A stretch of 64,000 bases of DNA from Phlebopus portentosus (Eukaryota; Basidiomycota; Agaricomycetes; Boletales; Boletinellaceae), in contig JAYXKI010000009.1 in the NCBI GenBank assembly GCA_037892935.1, positions 62,001 to 126,000 on the forward strand, given 5' to 3'. The translations under genes and the position numbers were made by a program. The notes beneath the pieces were generated by a model. The model worked only from the letters and a program-made list of their open reading frames with translations. It did not search any database and was not told the origin of the DNA. Below are positions 9,106 through 19,336 of the stretch, in pieces. Position 1 is the stretch's first letter. Each line of letters starts with the position of its first letter.

Positions 9106-10137
9106 TTAATGGATGGGTATCTGGGTCACTGAGGTCTGGGAGAGGGGGAAAGGCGCCCGCGGGGGTTGGTGCTGGTGCGGCATAGGCTGGTGCGGCGGGG
9201 GACGGCTGTTGGGGGGGCGGCGGGGTCGATCCTGAGGCTGCGGGGGCGCGGCGGGAATGCCGGTATGGGTGCTGGTCATTGTTGGTATCGAGGCCGTCTT
9301 AGGAGGTGTACTGGGGGTGGGTGGTTGGGCGTTGTCAATTGGGGAGAGCCGCGGCCTCTGAGCTGGTGTCGGCGGCGTAAGAGGGGGGGGTGGGGAGAGC
9401 CTCGCCGATCGCTCTTCTTCGACGGGGGATAGTGGAGAGTCGGGGGTGATTGCGTGGCCGTGTACGAGGGAGTCGGGGACGTAAAGGTCGTCGTCCTCCT
9501 GTTCTTCTGCGGCGGAGTATAACTGTAGGCCGGTGCGGCGGTGGAGATCTGGGGGGTTGTCTATGTCGGAGAAGAGGTCGGTTTCGATGGGGCCGGTGGC
9601 TGGAGGTTCCTGGAGGGATATTGACAGGTCCTCGATGCCGCCGGGGACACGAACGTGAGTACTGGGGCAAATTTCGGATTCGCGGAGGTCTTTAGGAACG
9701 TGGATGAAACGAGGGGGAATTATAGGCGATATAGGGTGTGCGGCGGCGGTGCTTGCGCTTTCGCCAGGTGGTGGGTTGCGTGTAAAAGGAGTGATAGATG
9801 CTCTTCTGGGACGCCGGGTGGGTGGGTCGTCTGCGGCGATGGAGGCGCGTCGACGGTTCGGCGCGGACGGAGATCTGGGTGCGGTGGGACGGGGTTCTTC
9901 TGTTCGGCCTCTTGTAAAGAGTGTGGAATAATGGTATGGTTGGCCGGCGGTTGTGGCTGAGGCTGTTTGACTGTTTTCCGCCCTTCTTTGCAGCCTTAGT
10001 GAGTATCGCGTGCCCTTGGAAGGGCCTGAGATCGGTTGGAACGACACCTTTTTACCTCCCTCGCGGTGGGCTCCAAAATGTAGACTATCAGACTCTCCTA
10101 GACAGGGACAAAGGCGGCGGCGGCGGCGTTCGACCAC
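9106..10137 (-). CDS. ORF1 of element B, 343 aa, Pro/Ser-rich, function unknown
   Basis: This is the first long frame after the leader, ending 17 bases before the gag ATG. The N-terminus is very basic (MVERRRRRLC). The rest is Pro/Ser/Arg-rich and probably disordered, with a moderately conserved-looking centre (IPPRFIHVPKDLRESEICPS, ISLQEPP, FSDIDNPPDLHRRTG). There is no zinc knuckle, protease or membrane segment. It could be an extra Gag-type protein, an N-terminal gag part separated by a frameshift, or a regulator. It has no counterpart in the standard gag-pol plan and I do not recognise it. Confidence 0.5.
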   Translation of the reverse strand: MVERRRRRLCPCLGESDSLHFGAHREGGKKVSFQPISGPSKGTRYSLRLQRRAENSQTASATTAGQPYHYSTLFTRGRTEEPRPTAPRSPSAPNRRRASIAADDPPTRRPRRASITPFTRNPPPGESASTAAAHPISPIIPPRFIHVPKDLRESEICPSTHVRVPGGIEDLSISLQEPPATGPIETDLFSDIDNPPDLHRRTGLQLYSAAEEQEDDDLYVPDSLVHGHAITPDSPLSPVEEERSARLSPPPPLTPPTPAQRPRLSPIDNAQPPTPSTPPKTASIPTMTSTHTGIPAAPPQPQDRPRRPPNSRPPPHQPMPHQHQPPRAPFPLSQTSVTQIPIH

Positions 10138-10590
10138 AGGGAGGCGATGTCAAAGGTGTCGAGAGGAAAAAGGGGAGGTCCTACCAGATCTACAGACTAC
10201 CTACAGGCTTTCAGAAGCGACACTCAGCTCAGATGTACAAGGATCTGGCCGTTAGGGCAGATCCGCCGCGCCTTCGAATAACTCGCCGCGGCGATCCGGG
10301 CCTCGGCGACTGTATAGGGATCGCCGAGTCCGACTGAACCGGCAAAGGGGTCGCAGCGGCGGACTGGGTGCGGGGCCGGCGGAGGTTCGCACCAGTGCAA
10401 TTCCGCCTGGTAGTCGGGGAGATGACGTCGGAACGACACAGAGAGGGTGCGGGAGAGAGAGAGTCGACACCACTTAAAAGGGGAGTAGTGTCGGCGGTGG
10501 GGCGACGCGGAGGCGGCGGAGGCGGCGAGAAGTGGGAGACTGGACTCAGTCGAAAAGGGGCGCCGGCGCCGACGGAAGGGGTGAACACAA

Positions 10591-10790
10591 GAAGAGTGAC
10601 AGCTGCGTCGAGGCGTCGACGAAGTATAACAGATGCCTAGAAGAGTGACGGCTGCGTCGAGGCGTTGAGGAAAAATCACAAATGTTCAGGGCCCGAGCGG
10701 CGGCGGAGGCTAGAGAGAGAGAGACGGCGATGCAGATATGAGTGGGACGTCCCCGGAGCGATTACTAGACGAGTGACAGCTGCGCAGAGG
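10591..10790 (-). repeat. three copies of a 24-28 bp motif in the element B leader
   Basis: Copies at 10591-10618, 10640-10667 and 10767-10790 share GARGAGTGACRGCTGCG on the plus strand. The first two differ at only two positions over 28 bases. They lie in the untranslated leader between the putative primer-binding site and ORF1. Repeated leader motifs can act in packaging, dimerisation or translation; which, if any, applies here is unknown. Confidence 0.7.
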
Positions 10791-10831
10791 GGAGACGACC
10801 AGGGCGGCAAATGAGCTCGGCAGCTTCTATC

Positions 10832-10849
10832 CTGTGAGATCCGGGGCCA
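10832..10849 (-). other. candidate primer-binding site of element B
   Basis: Reading the minus strand, the 5' LTR would end ...CTGACGGCA at 10850. It is followed directly by TGGCCCCGGATCTCACAG, which begins with the TGG complementary to a tRNA CCA end. The matching tRNA was not identified, so this fixes the LTR inner boundary only tentatively. Confidence 0.4.
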
Positions 10850-11794
10850 TGCCGTCAGGACGGGATCGGCGAGGGCACGTGACCGGGAGTTCGCCCGATC
10901 CGGCTGTCTGATTCTTTGTATATACTGGTTTCTTGAAGGAGGTTTCTTTACTTGTGGTTGGTCTCTGGTAGCTGCGTTCTAGAGTGTATATCTGCTGTTT
11001 TTTTTGGATAGATACATGCTCTCTATATATACTATGAGTCCTTGATAAGAAATATCACTTAAAGCGGCGGGCGGCGAGGCGTGACAGGCGCGCCGCGACG
11101 GTGGGGGCCGCCGCCGAGATGCGCCGCCAAGCCACCAAGACCTAGGGGCGCCCCAATCGGAACGGCGGAGTGCTGGTACGTCGTGTCGAATGTCGGGGCC
11201 GTTCGGATCGGTCAGGGCGCGCTCTATATAGATCTGAAACGCCAAGGGGTCGAATAAAACTAAAAAGGGGAATATACGGACGGCCGCCGGGCGCGCTACC
11301 GCGCTCGGCGTACAATGTGGGATGATAAGAATATGAAACAATCAACGAAATGGACCTGAGATTGGCTATCGTTCACCCAGCCGGCGCGGCGGCGGGCATA
11401 CACCTCCGCGATGGCGCGATATACATCCGCCGCAGCGTATCCGGCCGCCGTGCGAGCACTTCCGAAGCCCGGAGTCACCGGATTCGGCGGAACCGTTCTT
11501 GAGAGAGGCTGGAGAAGGGGAACTAGGATTTGGTCGAAGGGAGGACAAGGTGATCATAAGATAGGAGTGGAGGCGTCGCCGCCAGTTCGTATGGTCGGCG
11601 GCGGCGGCGGCGTGGATGCTGTTCCTAGGCCGCCGAAGGTCCGGCGGCCGCTGAGCAGGCTGTATTATGGGTAACGGCAGCGAAGGCTGGTTTGCTGACA
11701 ATAGTATGTGGGGTGTCCTGGGTATGGCATAGGGGAGTACCGCCCTTACAGGCCTGTGCCGCTGGACCGGTACAGGTTAGTGCGGCGCACTACA
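10850..11794 (-). repeat. 5' LTR of element B, about 945 bp
   Basis: The outer end is set by the 74-bp match to the 3' LTR and by the junction to element A integrase coding sequence at 11795. On the minus strand the LTR opens TGTAGTGCGC. It holds a TATA-rich stretch (AGTATATATAGAG near 11030) suited to a promoter about 750 bp in, and would close with ...GACGGCA at 10850. The inner boundary is inferred from the TG..CA rule plus a following TGG. No second full copy is available in the window. Confidence 0.55.
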
Positions 11795-12970
11795 CCGGAA
11801 GCGCCATGGCAGATTGTCACGGTCGACCTAATTGGAGAGTTGCCAGAATCGAATGGGTTCAATGCGGTTTGCGTAGTGGTCAATCGTTTTAGCAAACAAA
11901 TCCATGCGATTCCAACAATGACAAAGTTAACGGCGGAAGGCATGGCTAGGATCTACAGAGACCATGTCTTCCGATTACACGGACTACCACGGAAGATCAT
12001 TCATGACCGAGGGGTGCAATTCGACGCGAAGATGATGAAGGAGTTGTACAAACTCCTCCACATTAAAGGCAACCCGTCGACAGCGTATCACCCACAAACT
12101 GACGGACAGACAGAGCGGGTTAATCAGGAACTGGAACAATACCTACGGCTATACGTCAACCATCGACAGTCGGACTGGGCGGACTGGCTGGCTCTCGCAG
12201 AATTTGCATACAACAACCGCAAACATTCAGCGACGAAGCTATCTCCCTTCTTTGTCAATACGGGAATGCACCCCTTAGACTTCACGGGGGTTGGAATGGC
12301 ATCATCGAACCTGTCAGCAGAAGAATTTGCCAAGCATGTCAAGGAGGTGCACGAACTCGCCCAAGGTAACCTAACCCAGGCAAACGAAGATATGAAGTGT
12401 TTCTACGACTGCCATGCTGGGAAGCCCATTACCTATGAGGCAGGGCAGAAAGTCTTCTTAGATGGACGAAATACCAAGATGATCCGACCGACGAAGAAGA
12501 TGGATGATAAATAGTTCGGTCCTTTCGAGGTAGTGGAAAAGGTTGGTGCAAGCGCATACAGACTCAAACTACTGAAGACCTGGAAGAAGGTCCATCCAGT
12601 TTTTAATGAGATCTTGCTCAAACCAGCTGTCCAACCGTCCTTTGAATCACAGAAGAAACCACCTCCATCACCGCCAGTGATCATTGATGAGCAGGAAGAG
12701 TACAAGGTTGAAGAAATACTCGACTCGCGTCTGCATTGAGGCAAGCTCCAATTCTTGGTCAAGTGGGTTGGATATGAGGAAGCGACTTGGCAGCCAGAAT
12801 CCGACGTCAAGGATAATGCGCAGGAATCAATTCAAGAATTCTACCGCAAACATCCTGGAGCTCCGAGGAAGTTAACGATACCTCGACAAAGCCTGCGAGC
12901 GCTGTACAAGTTCACATCCTCGGAAGGCTTATGTGGTTGGTCGGGACGCCCAACCTTGAAGGGGGGGTGA
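11795..12970 (+). pseudogene. integrase and chromodomain of element A (truncated, two in-frame stops)
   Basis: The frame encodes the integrase core with D,D,E residues in TVDLIGELP, IHDRGVQF and DGQTERVNQELEQ. A GPY-like FGPFEVVEK and a chromodomain (YKVEEILDSR, FLVKWVGYEEATWQPE) follow, making this a chromovirus-type element. A TAG at 12512-12514 falls just before FGPFEV, where the family usually has Trp or Arg. A TGA at 12737-12739 falls in the chromodomain where Arg is usual. All pieces are in one frame, so these are point changes. The 5' side is cut off by the insertion of element B. Confidence 0.88.
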
Positions 12971-13526
12971 TGTAAGGACTCGAACATTTTCCTTTTCTTT
13001 TCTTACATCATCATTTATTCTAATATTCTTTTTCCTTTTCTTTTATTCTTCTTATGCGCTTATTCATCCTTTTGCCAGAACATTCCACAATGTTCTATCA
13101 CGCTCACTAATCATCCCATTCCTTGTCATGTGACTTCCTATTAGAGTAGACCTTTCCCACACTCAAAGTCTATATAAGTAGATAGTTTGACTCTTTCGTT
13201 CCTTGTCTTTCTATTCTACTTACCTTCACTGCGACCTAGGTATCTACTCTTGTATTATTAGTTTGCTGAAATCTACTTACCTTCACTGCGACCTAGCGTT
13301 CGACGGTCTGGACTTAAGCCTCGTCTTAGCTGTCTTGACCTGAGCGACGTGATTGGGATTATCTCATTCACGCTTGTTTGTTGTTGTGTTGGCCTGCCTC
13401 GACTCAGTCCTTGAGCCGTCCGCCTAACATACGGGTCTCAGATAGTATTAGTATTATTTTTATTTTATCTGTATACAATAAATGCAGTATTTATTTGCCT
13501 AGCGGACCTTGAATTCTCTTCTTACA
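12971..13526 (+). repeat. 3' LTR of element A, 556 bp
   Basis: The LTR starts TGTAAGGACT right after a purine run (GAAGGGGGGG) that serves as polypurine tract. It ends CTTCTTACA, giving perfect 6-bp inverted ends. A TATATAAGTAGA motif lies near 13173. Inside, a 25-bp unit (TCTACTTACCTTCACTGCGA...) is present twice, at 13215-13239 and 13272-13296, which places duplicated sequence downstream of the TATA. Confidence 0.8.
13215..13296 (+). repeat. 25-bp direct repeat within the LTR of element A
   Basis: Two identical 25-bp copies start at 13215 and 13272 (57-bp period) and share TCTACTTACCTTCACTGCGA followed by CCTAG. They lie downstream of the TATA motif, in the R/U5 part of the LTR. Confidence 0.85.
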
Positions 13527-14308
13527 TAAATTTCGGGCCTTGAATTATTTTACATAAGCCTGAGCAAGCTGAAAGAGATCTGAACAGACGTATGTCTGAG
13601 TCGTTCATAGATGTTCCTACACAATATACTCACAGCTTTCCTATGGGTATGCTAGATTATCTTCATGAGACCTTGGCAGGTAAGCTGTAGTGAGTGTTCG
13701 TCTGTCTATGCTTGTATACACCTAGATCACCTAGTACGTGTTGTTATAGGTTAAAATAGGTTATCTATTTGCATCTGTGTACCCCCCTTCTAGATGGACC
13801 TGACACGCGGTGACTTTGGTTTGTCAGGTCGTCAACAACATCTGATCATCAAATTGGGACACACTTCCTCGAGTTCAACAACAGCAAGTTTCCTGTCGCC
13901 AGATCCCTTTCCGGGAACTACTACAGAACGCCCAGGACCTAGATTTGTTTTTGCCTTTGTCAGTTGCTGTTGGAAATTGAGCAAACCATAGGGAGGATAA
14001 TATATTTCTTGGTGACAGAGCCGAAGTCGCGAATGATCTCGAGCCAAGAACGATGGACAACATGACCGCAAAGAGCGAAAGTACAGTACAGACGGGCATA
14101 TAATGCCTTCAGATATACCAAGCGGAGCCCACAACCCGAAACTCGTAGACAATGCGTTCCGTAGAGAAAGATATAAAGGAAAATAAAATAAAAGGTTGCC
14201 AATCATGTGCCAGTCAAGCACCGTGTGAATTCGTTTTCCTTCCTCATCGTCCTCGTCGTCCTTGTCTCCTCTCCTCTGTCCTCCTCTTAACCTCCTTTCG
14301 TTGCAGAC
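13527..14308. other. intergenic: transposon edge and G-alpha promoter
   Basis: At 13507-13530 and 13541-13560 a CCTTGAATT...TACATAA string occurs twice, straddling the end of the element A LTR. This suggests a small duplication or an older LTR end. The remaining bases hold no convincing gene. A CT-rich stretch (CCTCGTCGTCCTTGTCTCCT) lies just before the G-alpha ATG, as is common in fungal promoters. Confidence 0.5.
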
Positions 14309-16185
14309 ATGGGTCCCAGGTCAACCCATGGTCGTTCAAGATCTCTTTCGGACCCTCTTTCCCGCGCTCTCTTACCGCCAGAGGACGAGTCTCCCTACGA
14401 ACGTGACTCACGTCTCCAAAGAGAAGAGCGTGCAAAGCGTATTAATGATGCCATCGACGAGCAGATTAAAAGAGACAAGGCCGAGCTGAGGCGACAGAAG
14501 AATATAATCAAGGTCCTCCTTTTGGGTCAGAGCGAGTCAGGCAAAAGCACGACACTCAAGCGTGCGTCTCTTTATCGTCCTCTTCTTTTTTCTCTCGTCC
14601 TGACCATTCACTCTCATGCAGAGTTTCAGCTCTTGCATACTCCTTCTGCCTTCCACCAAGAACGCATTGCATGGCGGGCAGTCATTTATCTTAACCTCAT
14701 TCGTTCAGTCCGGCGCATCCTTGATGCCCTCGTCCCTCCGGATTACCCCTCCGTTTATCATCCTGATGCCTACACGCACGACACCGACGACATCGATTCC
14801 TTTCTTCATATAGATGGACCTTCCGCATCAAGCTCACGATCACCGCGTTTCGATCGCTACGTAAAACGCTTACAACCACTCCTGATTCTCGAGCAGCGCC
14901 TCATCCATCAGCTCGCTTTTCCAGACGAAGAAGACGATCCTCCAGCGGCAGACCTTTCTCCTCTGTCTTTCCCTTCTCACATTGGTCTTCCCGTCCCTGC
15001 ATCTCAGACGTATCACACGAAGGGTGGCGAGCTCGCCCTTCGACCCACCTCAAACTGGAAGAAGTCCTTCTCATTTTTGTCTGGAAACGAAAGTAAGAGT
15101 GCTCATACAGGCGAGTTGCGCGGATGGTGGGAAGACCCTCGTGATCCCGTTCACGTTCTGAGGAAATGTGTAGACGGTGAATATGGCATGCGTGCTTTAT
15201 GGAGAGACCCAGAAGTACGCAGCACTCTCGAGCGCCGCCGAGTACGGATGGAGGAAAGCGCAGGTTTTTACCTGAACGATATCGATCGTATTACGGCTCT
15301 TCGTTACATTCCCACTGATGGTGAGGCCGTCCTCGAATGAAAATCCACCCAAATTCTCATCCTGCAATACATCATACCAGATGACGTACTTCGTGCGAGA
15401 CTCAAGACTATTGGTGTCGTCGAGCATTCATTCTTAGTCAAGGGTGGTGGATCGAACAGCAAAGACAGCGTCGAATGGCGTATCTACGTGAGTGACTAGC
15501 TGGTGCTGAAGATATGACTGATGTTCAATTGTATTGATAAGGATGTTGGTGGTGCGAGACAACAGAGGCAAGCTTGGGCTCCATACTTCGACGACATGAA
15601 TGCCATCATCTTCCTGGCCCCCATTTCTGCCTTTGATCAGACTCTTGCTGAAGACCCCCGGGTAAACCGACTCGAGGATTCGATGCTACTTTGGCGTTCG
15701 GTCGTGTCAAACAAGCTTCTTGCATCAACAAACATCATTCTCTTTTTGAACAAGTGCGATTTGCTCAAAGTGAAACTCGAAGCTGGTGTCTCCTTAGCCT
15801 ACCACATGCCAAGCTACCGCGACCGCCCGAATGACTATGATTCTGTTTCCAAATGTGAGTTTACATATTCGACAGTGAGGCTTGTCACGAGCTGAGTATT
15901 TCGAATTTCAGACTTTAGGAACAAGTTTCACGCTCTTCATTATTCCCACACTCCAAATCGCCGACGAGAGCTCTACAGTAGGTTGTCGTAATGTTTTCAT
16001 GGACACATTTTTACTGTTTACCCTAGTTCATCTCACTTCGGTCACCGACAAAACGAAGACCTCTATAATAATCTCTAGTGGTATGTATTATACGATCTGT
16101 TTCACGATACTATCTTGTCTCATTCATTTCGATAGTGCGAGACCTAATTTTAAAGCAGAACTTGCAGTACTCGCGACTTCTTTGA
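14309..16185 (+). CDS. divergent G protein alpha subunit, 513 aa, seven exons
   Basis: GTP-binding alpha subunit of a heterotrimeric G protein, expected at the plasma membrane. My exons are 14309-14561, 14622-15320, 15381-15487, 15542-15854, 15912-15977, 16027-16080 and 16136-16185; they sum to 1542 bases with no frame break. Motifs in order: P-loop GQSESGKST, switch I RARLKTIG, switch II DVGGARQQR, NKCD, and TSVTDKTK. The protein is about 160 residues longer than a canonical G-alpha (about 350). The extra length lies in the helical domain between the P-loop and switch I (acidic and Ser/Pro-rich). Switch II carries Ala where the catalytic Gln (DVGGQ) is usual, so GTP hydrolysis may be slow. 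The N-terminus begins MGPRST: Gly2 is present but Pro3 disfavours myristoylation and there is no Cys3. It matches the expanded, non-canonical G-alphas of agaricomycetes. Confidence 0.92.
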
Positions 16186-17880
16186 GTATACCTGCTCTTT
16201 GAATACGGTGCTTCTCTGATCTGTCTGACCGATCTTCTCGGACAAATGATGTTCGTGCCATTTCCCCAATTACTCCAGGCTTCTGGTACGCGACTTTCTG
16301 ATTAGTCCAGCGGTGCGAGTATCTATCTCATCTAGTCTTTTGGTTTGGCTTGTTCCGGTTCCGGTTTGGCTTGTTCCGATTTGGTTGTTTGATTCCTTCT
16401 TTCCCTCATGCCGTTTTATATCCGCTTTGGCTTGTATTATCCTGATCCTTAGAAACTCATGTCTGTATCGTCTTCCTACCTTCTTCCGACACCAAAGTAG
16501 ATGACATCTTGTACCGGTAAAATTTCTTCATCCTGATCCTGTCCTGGAGAACTTCTCGTCACTTGCTTCCCTCTCCTCTTAATTCCTGTCCTCTCCTTAT
16601 TTGTCAATGCTTTACTACATAACTGTCTATGTTGCCCGCCTCGCGACATGCTCATTTCTGGTATCTCTGACTCGTCCGATTACAAGAATAACGTCATTGC
16701 TTCATTTTTGACTGTATATATACTTTACGCTAGCATCAAGTGCTTATTGAAGCGAAGTAATCGTGAGAGGGCGTGCAAATAGACAGAAAAATCTGAAATC
16801 GAAAGGATAGACGAACGAGGACTTTCGTCGAGAATAAAGTGAAGATAGTATGTGTCTCTTATGAACGAAGGCCAGTGCCATAAAATGGGACAGAACGCAT
16901 TTCAAACAATCAGGTAGTGACTTACCTGTCTGATATCAATTCCTTGACGCTGATCATTTTAAGAACACATTGCCCTAGTGACAGTCATGACAACTTTGGA
17001 TTGTTTCCATCGCACTGCATCTGACGGTCAGCTTGAGTGATCAAACTTCTATCCGACGGAGCGACAGTATCACACCGTAAAAGATGACTGATGTTGTGAA
17101 TTGATTGCTTCATGATGACCTTTTTTGACGCCTGTTTTCTCATCTCAGTCCCAGGGGTCATTGCAACAGTGAATCTTCCATCTGAAGTCTTACGTGTGGT
17201 TTGTCAGCGAGGGTTCGCATTCCCGCCCGTCCAGATCCTAACTGCTACTAATTGAAGTAACTTATGTGGCCAACGCCACGACTAGCATGTGGGAATCAGA
17301 AGACCGTGAAAGTCCGAAATCGTGCGACCAACCATCTTACCCAGAGACTATCAGCTGCCCGCGTATCGTCTCCAGTGTTCTATGATGAAATCTCAATGTC
17401 TTTTCCCAAGACAGTCCATCAGACTGGCCCCTATGCGACCTTTTATTCTTTTATAGAGTGCTAGCACGAGGTCAAAGCTCCGAGACCTTGTCAGAATTTT
17501 GTCATGTAGAGATAAAGCCGAGTTGAGATCTCGTGATTTCGTGCAGCGGAACAGGCCCTTAAGAACGTCGCATCGCACATTCATGACATACTCCGTCCGC
17601 TAGGAGGGATAATCCGAAAATGTACAGCCGTACAGTTTCCGATACCCTTGTTCAGTCATTGGTTGTCCGTCGCCGAGCGCCGGGGCAATCATCCTTTTGA
17701 AGGGTCCTTGCCACAATTATGAATCTTTCTATCTGCGCCATCAGATAGTGAGCGATTTGTCTATAGTTGCCACGATACCATCAAGTAGGCGTTCTACCGC
17801 ACCTCAATTCGATCATGGTGCTGAACATAAATGCCTCGTGTTTGAAGGGTATTGCGCTAACTGTCTGTCCGACTTCCCCG
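16186..17880. other. gene-free interval
   Basis: About 1.7 kb with only short frames on either strand and no motif, repeat or tRNA that I can recognise. Two copies of a GGTTTGGCTTGTTCCG-type string occur near 16340-16380. It may hold the G-alpha terminator and the upstream region of the next gene. Confidence 0.4.
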
Positions 17881-19336
17881 ATGTCCACTATTGAAGCAGA
17901 GATCGGGAACCGGCTCATCGACCTAAATGCGAATAGATATTTAACTGGTGCGTGTCGCAGCTTGTGTAAAAATATGGCCTTACTCGGTTCTAATGACGAC
18001 TTATAGCCGCAGGCGTATTTGTTCTTGCGTACGATAGCATATTGACATTTCCGGATGAAATCTGCTATGTCTGGATTCCCCTCATACGAGACATGAGTTC
18101 TAGACTACGTAAAGGTCAGAACCTTGAAACAAGTCGTGCCCTATCCTTCTCTTCTTTTGCACACAAGAGCGTATTGATCGTTCTTCGTTACGTCACTCTG
18201 ACGGTATCCTCGCTCTTCCTTTATTGTAAGTAGCCTGTTATCCTTCATGACACGCCTATTTAGTTCCAACCTCTTTGTTTCTGTCATTCCATCGATGAAG
18301 CTCTAATGCCTAGCTCGGCTGTAACTGAAAACTGGGTGAGTCTCGCCTTGCAAGCTCTAGGACAACTCAGCTAAAAAGATTCAGTGGGTTACTGGAATTC
18401 CTCGCAGACCTGCGTCGAGTTACTATCGATACATTATGACAATACATCAGGTGTCGGAGAGTTCTACCGATTTCAATGGGCTTTGATATTGTTTTTGAGA
18501 TAACTGGATCCAGTGAGCTCAAATCCCTCATTCATTACAAACCAAACAATCATGCCGTAATTCGTCTTTCCACACAGGCACTGTTCTTTATCGTCTGTAC
18601 TCCTTATGGGACCTTGATTCCCGTTCAGCTCGCATCTCTTTATGTGGCCTGGCCGCCATTACACTATTCTGCGCTATAGTAGGGATCAGTGCTATTGCGA
18701 AGACTCAAAGTGCGTTGAAAACTAGATAAAGCATTCATCGGTAGAATGACCTCTTCATCGCTTAGAACATATCATATTACAGCACCTTGGAGACATTCGC
18801 AGTTGTTCAGCAAATGATACGGCGCCTCTCGCAATAGTTGCTATAGGGTCGATCGTAAGTATTCTTCATGAAAGCAGAAGTCACGGATGTGACAAATTTC
18901 ATAGCTGGCTCTGGATATTGTGGCTTTTTCTCTTCTTCTTCTGAATGCATTGTCTCGACCTCGCACCGAAAGTCAACATCTACTTCGGGTTTTGTATCAA
19001 GATGGAATGATCTTCTTTTTGGTGAGGCCCACTTCACTCCTTTGTACACAAAAGACTAATAAGATTTCATTCGATTGGCAGGCGACAGTAGGTAAGTGTT
19101 CTTGGTCTCGATCTCAAAATGAGATTCTTATCAACACAATCAGCCATGAGACTCATGAATGTCATAATCATGGCAAATTCAATTTCGCAGGCAAGTTGAA
19201 AATTTTGGGCATTCTTTTCGCTCCCTGACAAACAGTTTAGATAGGTCTATTTTACATGGGTATTATGTTAGCTTCACGTATCGTACTCGAGCCATACAAC
19301 AGCTCACGCCTTTCAGATTCTCAGGGACTCTGGTGA
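17881..19336 (+). CDS. DUF6533-type multi-pass membrane protein (3' end approximate)
   Basis: The start MSTIEAEIGNRLIDLNANRY followed, across an intron (17948-18006), by AAGVFVLAYDSILTFPDEI matches the N-terminal DUF6533 signature of agaricomycete membrane proteins. Further exon pieces give hydrophobic segments (VLIVLRYVTLTVSSLFLY; ISLCGLAAITLFCAIVGISA) and a conserved late block (LNALSRPRTESQHLL, YQDGMIFFL). About seven membrane segments are expected for the family, whose function is unknown. Many short introns make the exact structure uncertain. The last exon I can read ends with TGA at 19334-19336, but a later end is possible. I could not prove an unbroken frame, so a decaying copy is not excluded. 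Confidence 0.65.

Larger units (their letters stand above)
1712..11794 (-). mobile_element. Ty3/gypsy LTR retrotransposon (element B), about 10.1 kb, minus strand
   Basis: From right to left on the minus strand: 5' LTR (about 10850-11794), putative primer-binding site, leader with a triplicated motif, ORF1, gag-protease, pol (RT-RNase H-integrase), a 3' ORF, a polypurine tract (AGAAGGAGA, 1786-1794) and the first 74 bases of the 3' LTR (1785 to 1712). The 74 bases match the 5' LTR perfectly, which indicates a recent insertion. RNase H between RT and integrase makes it Ty3/gypsy; no chromodomain is seen. It sits in the integrase gene of element A and is cut on the left by element C. An amber codon and a changed RT catalytic residue make this copy probably defective. 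Confidence 0.85.
11795..13526 (+). mobile_element. 3' part of a chromodomain Ty3/gypsy element (element A)
   Basis: Integrase coding begins abruptly at 11795 (Pro-Glu-Ala-Pro-Trp) at the outer edge of the element B LTR. It continues through a chromodomain and ends in a complete-looking LTR with matching TGTAAG/CTTACA ends (12971-13526). Gag, protease, RT and the integrase zinc finger should lie left of the window beyond elements B and C. If B made a 5-bp target duplication, CCGGA (11795-11799) should recur at B's far end. Confidence 0.8.

Noticed and set aside
9166..9970. Long plus-strand frames opposite ORF1 and gag of element B
   Set aside because: They are mirror frames of GC-rich Pro/Arg coding sequence and carry no domain or plausible start context.
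1712..11794. 74-bp direct repeats read as an unusually long target-site duplication
   Set aside because: The left copy is preceded by a polypurine tract and starts with TG on the element strand, so it is LTR sequence. The integrase of element A resumes only after the right copy.
16186..17880. Search for a decayed transposon or CRISPR-like repeats in the gene-free interval
   Set aside because: No terminal repeats, regular spacing or transposon protein motifs were visible. CRISPR arrays are not expected in a fungal genome.
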